Shown here: positions 6,557-11,723 of the stretch, piece by piece | Layout: each line of letters opens with the position of its first letter | Position numbering within the stretch: position 1 is the stretch's first letter | From: Candidatus Falkowbacteria bacterium CG10_big_fil_rev_8_21_14_0_10_43_10 | GTDB lineage: Bacteria; Patescibacteriota; Patescibacteriia; Patescibacteriales; XYC2-FULL-47-12 | Length of the DNA: 12,384 nt | NCBI GenBank assembly: GCA_002773655.1 | Contig: PFAR01000015.1 | Span: 1-12,384 of the forward strand | Direction: 5' to 3' | The notes under the pieces: model-generated | What the model saw: only the letters and a program-made list of their open reading frames with translations | Told to the model about the DNA's origin: nothing | Database searches by the model: none | Program-made: the position numbers and the translations under genes

Positions 6557-6742
6557 ATGGCAACCGAAGCGCAAATATCAAAATCGAAGAAGCATCCAAA
6601 ATATTCTACCAGGGTAGTCCGGCGCTGTTGGCGCTGCGGTCGGAAAAACGGGTATATGCGGGATTTTAAATTATGCCGTATTTGTTTCCGGGAGCTGGCC
6701 AATAACGCGGATATACCCGGGATAACTAAATCATCATGGTAA
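6557..6742 (+). CDS. rpsN: 30S ribosomal protein S14, type Z (zinc-binding form)
   Basis: S14 organises the small-subunit head next to S3 and S10. This is the short 61-residue form with two CxxC pairs, Cys24/Cys27 (CWRCG) and Cys40/Cys43 (CRIC), expected to bind one zinc. Flanking family motifs are KKHPKYSTRVVRRC before the first pair, RKNGYMRDFKLCR between the pairs, and FRELAN and IPGITKSSW at the end. The long zinc-free S14 type, about 100 residues, is not present. Downstream lies a 96-nt spacer built of family-2 repeats, then rpsH. Confidence 0.97.
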   Translation: MATEAQISKSKKHPKYSTRVVRRCWRCGRKNGYMRDFKLCRICFRELANNADIPGITKSSW

Positions 6743-6838
6743 TTAGTTAATCAACTACACAGTTAATTAATCGCTCAGTTTTTGGCTTAAAGAATAAACT
6801 AATTAACTAAGTAGCTGATTAACTAAGCAACTAAAATT
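6743..6838 (+). repeat. Spacer with family-2 repeats and inverted repeat (rpsN-rpsH)
   Basis: This 96-nt non-coding spacer is made of variants of the unit TTAACTAAGTAACTGA. The right half, 6805-6833, matches 9125-9153 in the rpsE-rplO spacer at 26 of 29 positions. The left end carries the inverse orientation: ttagttaatc at 6743-6752 is a perfect 10-bp inverted repeat of gattaactaa at 6817-6826, so the transcript could fold into a long stem-loop just before the rpsH start. No Shine-Dalgarno is visible before rpsH. Confidence 0.7.
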
Positions 6839-7240
6839 ATGACCGATCCAATCGCGGATATGCTAACTAGAATAAGAAATGCCCAAGCAGTTAAAAAAAC
6901 TGAGGTGGTTTTGCCGTTTAGTAATTTTAAGCATAGCCTGGGCAGGCTTTTAGTGGAAGAAGGATGGCTGGCTGGAATTGAAAAAGTTAAAAATGGAGAA
7001 AAAGGGGCGTTTGACGAGTTGCGCGTTAAGCTGAAATATAATAAGTCAGGCAAGCCGGCGATTATAAAGCTAATAAAGATCAGCAAGCCGGGCAGGAGAG
7101 TTTACGTCAACTATCAGAATTTGCCTTACGTTTTAAATAATTTGGGTATCGCCGTTATTTCCACCTCCCGCGGATTAATGACCAACAAACGGGCCAGGAG
7201 GGAAAAGGTGGGGGGAGAGATACTTTGCGAAATTTACTAG
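6839..7240 (+). CDS. rpsH: 30S ribosomal protein S8
   Basis: S8 binds the central domain of 16S rRNA and, in E. coli, represses the spc operon. The 133-residue product has the family length. It starts with MTDPIADMLTRIRNAQ, continues with VVLPFSNFKHSLGRLLVEEGW, and ends with the RNA-binding region ISKPGRRVYVNY, GIAVISTSRGLMTNKRAR and GGEILCEIY. It has the second TAG stop of the window. It is flanked by two of the longest spacers, 96 nt of repeats before it and 129 nt after it. Whether S8 autoregulates here cannot be told; I did not find an obvious copy of the E. coli-type S8 site near rplE. Confidence 0.98.
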   Translation: MTDPIADMLTRIRNAQAVKKTEVVLPFSNFKHSLGRLLVEEGWLAGIEKVKNGEKGAFDELRVKLKYNKSGKPAIIKLIKISKPGRRVYVNYQNLPYVLNNLGIAVISTSRGLMTNKRARREKVGGEILCEIY

Positions 7241-7369
7241 TTCAAGTTTAGTTTTACAGATCAAATAGGTTAGCGAACCATTAATTCAAAAGTAAAATTG
7301 CTTCGTAGTATTTCACGGGGTTAAAAGATCGCAAACAATTTAAATACGTAAAAATAATTTTTTATTATT
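7241..7369. other. 129-nt AT-rich spacer without recognised content (rpsH-rplF)
   Basis: This is the longest gap in the ribosomal protein run. It contains no convincing small gene, no hairpin followed by a T tract, and no good promoter. A TTGCTT followed 17 nt later by TTAAAA is too weak to call. A tiny inverted repeat ggtt/aacc occurs at 7268-7279. Its first 10 nt, ttcaagttta, also occur just after the rplF stop (7939-7948), which may be chance. Confidence 0.5.
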
Positions 7370-7936
7370 ATGTCCAGATTGGGAAAATTGCCAATTGAAA
7401 TACCGAAGGGAACTGAAGTAAAAATTCAGGACGGTTTTATAATCGTTAAAGGGCCAAAAGGGGAATTAAAGCAGGAATTAAATGAATTAGTGAAAGCGGA
7501 GATAAGAGATAAAGAAGAAGGCGGCGGTCAAGAAATTGCGGTCAGCATGGCTCGTGAAGCGGGGAAAAAAAGCCAGGCTATCTGGGGATTATTCCGGCAA
7601 TTGATTAACAACATGGTCCAGGGGGTAAACTCCGGCTTTGAAAAAAAATTAGAGATAAACGGCGTCGGCTATCGGGCCAGTGTTTCCGGCAGTTCCCTTA
7701 ACCTTAATTTAGGATTTTCCCATCCGATAGAATATAAATTGCCAAGCGGCATCAGAGCTGAAGTGGAAAAGAACATCATTACGATTACCGGAGTTGATAA
7801 GCAATCAGTCGGAGAAGTGGCGGCGCAGATTAGAAGGCTAAGAAAGCCGGAACCGTATAAAGGAAAAGGAATTAAATATCTTGATGAAGTTATCAGAAGA
7901 AAATCCGGCAAAACGGCGGCCAGCGCGGAGAAGTAA
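7370..7936 (+). CDS. rplF: 50S ribosomal protein L6
   Basis: L6 lies near the factor-binding site by the sarcin-ricin loop and L7/L12 stalk base. The 188-residue product is close to the family norm of about 177. It begins MSRLGKLPIEIPKG, has FIIVKGPKGEL, the helix ending in LINNMVQGVNSGFEKKLEINGVGYRA (about 78-103), GFSHPIEYKLPSGI, and the signature RKPEPYKGKGIKY at 158-170. A modest insertion near residues 46-56 (RDKEEGGGQE) and a short polar tail explain the extra length. The start ATG at 7370 follows an AT-only stretch with no Shine-Dalgarno. Confidence 0.97.
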   Translation: MSRLGKLPIEIPKGTEVKIQDGFIIVKGPKGELKQELNELVKAEIRDKEEGGGQEIAVSMAREAGKKSQAIWGLFRQLINNMVQGVNSGFEKKLEINGVGYRASVSGSSLNLNLGFSHPIEYKLPSGIRAEVEKNIITITGVDKQSVGEVAAQIRRLRKPEPYKGKGIKYLDEVIRRKSGKTAASAEK

Positions 7937-7972
7937 TATTCAAGTTTAATTGTGCGGACTTAAAAGAGTCAT

Positions 7973-8329
7973 ATGAATAAATTAGAGAAAAAATTAAAAC
8001 AGAATAAATTGCACCGGAAGGCGCGGGTACGGGCTAAAATTTTTGGCACTTCCCAGCGTCTTCGTTTAAGCGTGTTTAAAAGCAATAAAAGCATTTATTT
8101 ACAGCTGATTGATGATGAACTGGGAAAAACTATTATTAGCGTTAATTTAAAAGAGGTGAAAGAAAAGGGAGACAAGACAAAAATCAGCGCGGCAGCCGGC
8201 AAGCTGTTGGCGCAAAAAGCGATAAAGCATGGCATTAAGCAGGCAGTTTTTGATCGCGGCGGGAATAAATATCACGGCCGGGTAAAAGCGGCGGCCGAAG
8301 CCGCCCGAGAAGGCGGATTGCGAATTTAA
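7973..8329 (+). CDS. rplR: 50S ribosomal protein L18
   Basis: L18 binds 5S rRNA with L5 in the central protuberance. At 118 residues it has the family length. The family pattern is clear: HRKARVRAKIFGTSQRLRLSVFKSNKSIYLQLIDD, AAAGKLLAQKAIKHGIKQAVFDRGGNKYHGRVKAAAEAAREGGLRI in shortened form, with the DRGGNKYHGRV block and GGL-x-I end characteristic. The sequence aaaagag 6-8 nt before the ATG at 7973 may be a weak ribosome-binding site. It stands between rplF and rpsE as expected. Confidence 0.97.
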   Translation: MNKLEKKLKQNKLHRKARVRAKIFGTSQRLRLSVFKSNKSIYLQLIDDELGKTIISVNLKEVKEKGDKTKISAAAGKLLAQKAIKHGIKQAVFDRGGNKYHGRVKAAAEAAREGGLRI

Positions 8330-8354
8330 TTATAAATAATAAGCATATTTAGAT

Positions 8355-9059
8355 ATGTCAGAAATAAAACCAACAACCAAGATGGTAGAAAATAAAGAGG
8401 AGAATAAGGCAACCGGCCAGAACGGGGCGAAGGTGGCTTCAAAGCCGGCGGAAGAAAAAAAAGAAGGTGAAAAAAGATCGCCTTCGGCCTCTTCTTATTC
8501 CCGAGAGGGCAGTTGGAACAAAAAAAGAAAGAATGACAGGCGAGACCGGAGAGGAAAAGACGCGCAGGATGAATTTGAGCAAAAAATCGTTCATATTGCC
8601 AGGGTTACTCGCGTCATGGCCGGCGGGAAACGCATGCGATTCCGCGCCTGCGTCGCGGTCGGAAACCGGAAAGGCAAAGTAGGCATCGGTTTGGCTAAAG
8701 CGGCTGACGTGACTAATGCCATTTCCAAGGCTGTCGATCAGGCGAAGAAGAATATCGTTAACGTGCAGATTTTAGACGGAACAATAGCTCATGATATCAA
8801 CCAAAAATTCGGCGCGGCCAGGATAATGTTAAAGCCGGCTAAGCAAGGAACCGGAACTATCGCCGGCGGCGCGGTGCGCGTTATTTTAGAATTGGCCGGA
8901 ATTAAAAATGTGGTCGGGAAAATATTCGGAACCAATAACCCGGTCAATAACGTTAAGTGCGTGATGGAAGGATTAAGGGGATTGAAATTTGTAGAAGCCA
9001 AAGAGAAGAAAGAAGATAATAAGATTAAAAAAGAGACAAAGAAAAGCGGCAAAGATTAA
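8355..9059 (+). CDS. rpsE: 30S ribosomal protein S5 with extended N- and C-terminal tails
   Basis: S5 works at the mRNA entry channel with S3 and S4 and affects decoding accuracy. The core starts near residue 73 (EFEQKIVHIARVTRVMAGGKRM) and shows VAVGNRKGKVGIGLAKAADV, QAKKNIVNVQI, and GTGTIAGGAVRVILELAGIKNVVGK (about 165-189), ending in FGTNNPVNNVKCVMEGL. E. coli S5 is 167 residues, this one 234. About 60 extra residues precede the core and are rich in Lys, Glu, Arg and Ser. A short Lys/Glu tail replaces the usual C-terminus. The ATG at 8355 opens the extension in frame and no stop intervenes. rpmD (L30) should follow but does not. Confidence 0.96.
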   Translation: MSEIKPTTKMVENKEENKATGQNGAKVASKPAEEKKEGEKRSPSASSYSREGSWNKKRKNDRRDRRGKDAQDEFEQKIVHIARVTRVMAGGKRMRFRACVAVGNRKGKVGIGLAKAADVTNAISKAVDQAKKNIVNVQILDGTIAHDINQKFGAARIMLKPAKQGTGTIAGGAVRVILELAGIKNVVGKIFGTNNPVNNVKCVMEGLRGLKFVEAKEKKEDNKIKKETKKSGKD

Positions 9060-9163
9060 TCAGTTAGGCGGTTAATCAGTTAATTAGGATAAAACACAGA
9101 ATTATAACACAGGATTTTTTGAATAACTAAGCAACTGATTAACTAAGTAACTAATCAACTAAT
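9060..9163 (+). repeat. Spacer with family-2 repeats where rpmD would lie (rpsE-rplO)
   Basis: This 104-nt spacer is too short for L30 (about 60 codons) and has no reading frame like it. Its right half, 9125-9153, matches 6805-6833 at 26 of 29 positions. gttaatcagtt at 9071-9081 is a perfect 11-bp inverted repeat of aactgattaac at 9133-9143, so the mRNA could form a stem with a loop of about 51 nt just before the rplO start. Confidence 0.7.
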
Positions 9164-9619
9164 ATGTTATTACTGCATACAATTAAACCAAATAAGGGCG
9201 CTACTAAAAAAAGAAAGCGAGTGGGTCGGGGAAATGCCTCCGGACACGGGACTTACAGCGGCCGCGGCCAAAAAGGGCAGAAATCGCGCACTGGCGGAAA
9301 ATCAGGCCTAAAGCGCAAGGGCATGAAGCAGATTTTATTGCAGACCCCGAAACTGCGCGGCTTTAAGAGCGATAAGCCTAAAAACCAAGTTGTTAATTTA
9401 TCAGTTTTAAACAATAATTTTAAAGACCGAGACAAAATAAATCCCGGCAGTTTGTTAAAGGCGGGGTTAATTGATACAATGGAATTGCCGGTAAAGATTT
9501 TAGGGAAAGGCGAGCTGCAGCTGAAGAATCTGGAATTTAGCGATGTGAAAATCAGCCAGAGCGCGGCAGAGCAAATAAAAAAGACCGGAGGAAAGTTAAA
9601 AGCTGAAGACAAAAAATAA
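9164..9619 (+). CDS. rplO: 50S ribosomal protein L15
   Basis: L15 is a late-assembly large-subunit protein with a long N-terminal extension threaded into 23S rRNA. The 151-residue product has the usual length. Its N-terminal Gly/Arg/Lys-rich segment, RVGRGNASGHGTYSGRGQKG (about 19-38), is the family signature, followed by QKSRTGGKSGLKRKG and the globular part VVNLSVLNN with KILGKGELQLKNLEF near the end. The ATG at 9164 is chosen because HTIKPNKGATKKRKRVGRG fits the start. No Shine-Dalgarno is visible; a family-2 repeat precedes it. Confidence 0.97.
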   Translation: MLLLHTIKPNKGATKKRKRVGRGNASGHGTYSGRGQKGQKSRTGGKSGLKRKGMKQILLQTPKLRGFKSDKPKNQVVNLSVLNNNFKDRDKINPGSLLKAGLIDTMELPVKILGKGELQLKNLEFSDVKISQSAAEQIKKTGGKLKAEDKK

Positions 9620-9627
9620 TTTTATAT

Positions 9628-9703
9628 TGCCATCCTCCCGCTGACTGTAATTCCCGCGCCTGCCCGTCTCGCCGTAGGTATGGGAGGGAAAGCGGGAATG
9701 ACA
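9628..9703. repeat. GC-rich palindromic element before secY
   Basis: The spacer between rplO and secY is much richer in GC than the other spacers and has nested inverted repeats. TCCCGCT (9636-9642) pairs with AGCGGGA (9691-9697), and TTCCC (9651-9655) with GGGAA (9686-9690), leaving an 8-nt bulge. An alternative pairing is ATTCCCGC (9650-9657) with GCGGGAAT (9692-9699). The ATTCCCGC/GCGGGAAT ends resemble dispersed REP- or MITE-like elements known in many bacteria. I cannot confirm copies elsewhere in this genome. There is no T tract directly after it, so it is unlikely to be a strong terminator. Confidence 0.6.
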
Positions 9704-9734
9704 TAAAAAAAGAGTCATAAAATCAAAAACACCT

Positions 9735-11006
9735 ATGTTAGATAAGCTTTTAAAAATTTGGAAAGCCAAAGATTTGCGCAAAAATATCATCTTTGTTTTA
9801 GCCATGCTGGCTATTTTTCGTTTATCCGCCCATGTCCCGATTCCGGGAGTCGATATTTCCGCCTTAAAAGAATTATTCTCTTCCAACCAAATTTTAGGTT
9901 TAATGAATTTATTTTCTGGCGGCGGCATGGAAAATTTTTCCCTTGTCATGATGGGCGTCGCGCCGTATATTACCGCCTCGATTATTATTCAGCTGTTAGC
10001 GATGATCGTTCCGGCTCTCGAGGAGATGCAAAAAGAGGAGTCCGGCCAGCGGAAGATTAACATGTGGACGCGTTATCTGACCGTGCCCATGGCTGCCATG
10101 CAGTCATACGGCATGATCGCCCTGCTCCGCAATTCTTCCATCCAGATTTTAAGCGAAGTTACCGCCTGGCAGATGCTGTCAATAATTATTACTATTACCG
10201 CCGGTACCATCTTTTTAATGTGGATCGGGGAGCTGATCACGGAAAAACATATCGGCAACGGAATCTCCCTGCTGATTTTTGCCGGCATTGTCGCCGGAAT
10301 GCCCGGCGCCCTGCAGCAGATTATCGCGACTTTTGATTCCTCCCAGCTGTTTGTGCTGATCGGGTTTATCGCGATCGCCCTGATTACGGTAGTGGGGGTG
10401 GTTATTATTACCGAAGGGCAGAGGAACGTGCCGGTAGTTTACGCCAAACAGATCCGGGGCAACCGGATGTACGGCGGCACGAGCAGCCACCTGCCTTTGC
10501 GGGTTAATATGGCCGGGGTAATGCCGATTATTTTTGCTATCTCCGTGGTTTTATTTCCGCCGATGATCGCCCAGTTTTTTATTCATGCCCGAACCGGCTG
10601 GATCGCCGCCGCCGCCGAGTTGACTATTACTTTTTTTAACAACCAGCTGATCTACGGAATTTTATATTTTATTTTAGTATTCGGCTTTACTTATTTTTAT
10701 ACTGAAGTTATTTTTCATCCCGAACGGATTGCCGAGAACCTGCAGAAGCAGGGCGCTTTTATCCCCGGCATCCGGCCGGGAAAGCATACTGAGGAGTACT
10801 TGGGGAAAACAACCTATAAGATAATTTTTGTCGGCGCTTTATTTTTAGCCTTAATCGCCATTTTGCCTTTAATAATGCGCTATTTTACCGGCATCCAAGC
10901 CTTAACCATCGGCGGCACCAGTCTGCTGATCGTTGTCGCGGTTGTAATTGACACGGTTAAACAGATAGAGGCGCAACTGACTATGCGGGAATATGAGGGA
11001 TATTAA
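9735..11006 (+). CDS. secY: Preprotein translocase channel subunit SecY
   Basis: SecY forms the membrane channel that, with SecE and usually SecG, exports or inserts proteins delivered by SecA or by ribosomes. The 423-residue product has ten predicted membrane helices at about 18-36, 68-92, 114-132, 144-167, 174-192, 204-227, 258-282, 303-324, 361-383 and 390-408. Family motifs seen are HVPIPGVD after helix 1, NLFSGGGMENFSL in the plug region, GVAPYITASIIIQLL in helix 2, ITEGQRNVPVVYAKQIRG before cytoplasmic loop 5, HLPLRVN, and GIRPGKHTEEYL in loop 6. GGTSLLIVVAVVIDTVKQIE follows in helix 10. It closes the spc-like block as usual. The ATG at 9735 lacks a clear Shine-Dalgarno. A terminator follows 32 nt after the stop. 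Confidence 0.98.
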   Translation: MLDKLLKIWKAKDLRKNIIFVLAMLAIFRLSAHVPIPGVDISALKELFSSNQILGLMNLFSGGGMENFSLVMMGVAPYITASIIIQLLAMIVPALEEMQKEESGQRKINMWTRYLTVPMAAMQSYGMIALLRNSSIQILSEVTAWQMLSIIITITAGTIFLMWIGELITEKHIGNGISLLIFAGIVAGMPGALQQIIATFDSSQLFVLIGFIAIALITVVGVVIITEGQRNVPVVYAKQIRGNRMYGGTSSHLPLRVNMAGVMPIIFAISVVLFPPMIAQFFIHARTGWIAAAAELTITFFNNQLIYGILYFILVFGFTYFYTEVIFHPERIAENLQKQGAFIPGIRPGKHTEEYLGKTTYKIIFVGALFLALIAILPLIMRYFTGIQALTIGGTSLLIVVAVVIDTVKQIEAQLTMREYEGY

Positions 11007-11014
11007 CGGATTAT

Positions 11015-11031
11015 TAAATTGTTATATTGTT
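11015..11031 (+). repeat. AT-rich intergenic repeat, family 1 (after secY)
   Basis: taaattgttatattgtt differs at one of 17 positions from 2539-2555 and from the reverse complement of 522-538. It lies between the secY stop and the terminator hairpin. This is the third copy in the window. Confidence 0.55.
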
Positions 11032-11038
11032 ATAATTT

Positions 11039-11066
11039 AGGCTTATTAAGAGCCTTTTTTGTTTTT
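11039..11066 (+). terminator. Intrinsic terminator of the ribosomal protein-secY transcript
   Basis: The hairpin AGGCTT (11039-11044) and GAGCCT (11050-11055), including one T-G pair and a 5-nt loop, is followed directly by a T-rich run (TTTTTT, G, TTTTT). It lies 32 nt after the secY stop and ahead of a gene on the opposite strand, as expected for the end of the operon. Confidence 0.8.
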
Positions 11067-11195
11067 ACTTGATTTTTTTTATAATTATACAAGAATACAG
11101 AGTTGCCTTTAATCTGAGTCAATACAACTTAACTTGAATAATAAAATATAACCTGCTAATTTTATTAGCATTATAAAAGTTTGTTTGTTTTTAAA
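11067..11195. other. AT-rich gap between convergent secY and the membrane protein gene
   Basis: I see no coding frame here. It holds further T-rich sequence after the secY terminator and the hairpin at 11154-11170 listed separately. Confidence 0.5.
11154..11170 (-). terminator. Possible terminator of the minus-strand membrane protein gene
   Basis: TGCTAAT (11154-11160) and ATTAGCA (11164-11170) form a perfect 7-bp stem with a 3-nt loop, 25 nt past the stop of the minus-strand gene. On that strand it is followed by a U-rich but interrupted stretch (ggttatattttatt), so efficiency may be modest. On the plus strand a T-rich run appears only about 10 nt later. Confidence 0.45.
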
Positions 11196-11579
11196 TTATT
11201 GCCCGAGGAAACCGATGTACGCCAGGAAAGCGCCTAGAATAAGCATAATGAGCGAACAAAAGGTGATAAGCCCATCGCTCATTTTAACGCTTAAACTTGG
11301 CGCCTTTTGGGGCATTAGAAGCATTAAAGCTCCTTTGACCAGACAGATCCAGCCCAGCAAGGTGATTAAGCCCACCCAGCCGACAGTCCAGACGTTATGG
11401 GTCAGGACTACTAAAAGGCCGATAATTAGGGCAGTCGCTCCGCCAAACATAATCAGGGCCGTGTCTTTAGCCGTGTCTTTGATAAGGCCGGAGATCATTT
11501 TTTTGTTGATGAGCACGGCCACAAAGGCGATAACGAGGTAGAGCCCCATTATTCTAGCTAAAAAAAGGGATGTTTCCAT
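11196..11579 (-). CDS. Small four-helix membrane protein of unknown function
   Basis: I do not recognise a named family. The 127-residue product is almost entirely membrane: predicted helices at about 5-24, 40-60, 66-89 and 103-124, with a short Lys/Asp loop (INKKMISGLIKDTAKDT) after helix 1 and a polar loop PQKAPSLSVKMSDG before helix 4. The middle part LTHNVWTVGWVGLITLLGWICLVKG, seen here in pieces, has Trp and Gly residues in and between helices 2 and 3. I have a general impression of similar uncharacterised small proteins in Patescibacteria, but cannot check it. I chose the ATG at 11579 because AGGGG lies 6 nt upstream and residues before it (up to 11624) are polar and translated from the leader hairpin. 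It runs against the ribosomal operon and has its own likely promoter. Confidence 0.8.
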   Translation of the reverse strand: METSLFLARIMGLYLVIAFVAVLINKKMISGLIKDTAKDTALIMFGGATALIIGLLVVLTHNVWTVGWVGLITLLGWICLVKGALMLLMPQKAPSLSVKMSDGLITFCSLIMLILGAFLAYIGFLGQ

Positions 11580-11585
11580 ATATTT

Positions 11586-11591
11586 CCCCTT
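11586..11591 (-). promoter_or_regulatory. Shine-Dalgarno of the minus-strand membrane protein gene
   Basis: On the minus strand AAGGGG lies 6 nt before the ATG at 11579. It decides between that start and an upstream in-frame start at 11624, which has no such site. Confidence 0.65.
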
Positions 11592-11608
11592 CTTTCCCCC
11601 TTGCTCGG

Positions 11609-11633
11609 TATTAACCCGGCGCAAGGGTTAATA
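11609..11633. promoter_or_regulatory. Perfect 9-bp inverted repeat in the leader of the membrane protein gene
   Basis: TATTAACCC (11609-11617) and GGGTTAATA (11625-11633) are exact inverted repeats around the 7-nt centre GGCGCAA. The element lies between the probable -10 box (11649-11654) and the Shine-Dalgarno (11586-11591) of the minus-strand gene. It could be a leader RNA hairpin or a repressor operator. No T tract follows, so it is not a standard terminator. Confidence 0.6.
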
Positions 11634-11648
11634 AATAAACACTTCTTT

Positions 11649-11677
11649 ATTATACCATTTTTTATTTTATTGGGGAA
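11649..11677 (-). promoter_or_regulatory. Probable sigma-70-type promoter for the minus-strand gene
   Basis: On the minus strand a perfect TATAAT (11654 to 11649) follows a weak -35-like TTCCCC (11677 to 11672) at 17-nt spacing. Transcription from here would give a leader of roughly 60 nt containing the inverted repeat. The -35 match is only 3 of 6, so the call rests mainly on the -10 box and position. Confidence 0.45.
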
Positions 11678-11723
11678 TTTTTAAGAGCGGGCTATTTATT
11701 TTTTTCCCGCCCGGGCGTAATAT

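Noticed and set aside
7241..7948. Shared 10-mer ttcaagttta just after the rpsH and rplF stops.
   Set aside because: A single 10-nt AT-rich match is not enough to call a repeat.
9758..10336. Two open frames within secY in another plus-strand frame.
   Set aside because: They are alternate-frame shadows of a complete SecY with ten helices; their products are Arg/His-rich without any family pattern.
11670..11698. Possible promoter for rlmN (TTGGGG, 17 nt, TATTTA).
   Set aside because: Both boxes match the consensus at only 3 of 6 positions, which is common by chance in AT-rich DNA.
11687..11710. GCGGG/CCCGC pair upstream of rlmN, considered as a terminator or attenuator.
   Set aside because: A 5-bp stem with a 14-nt loop and no T run after it is too weak; the T run is in the loop.
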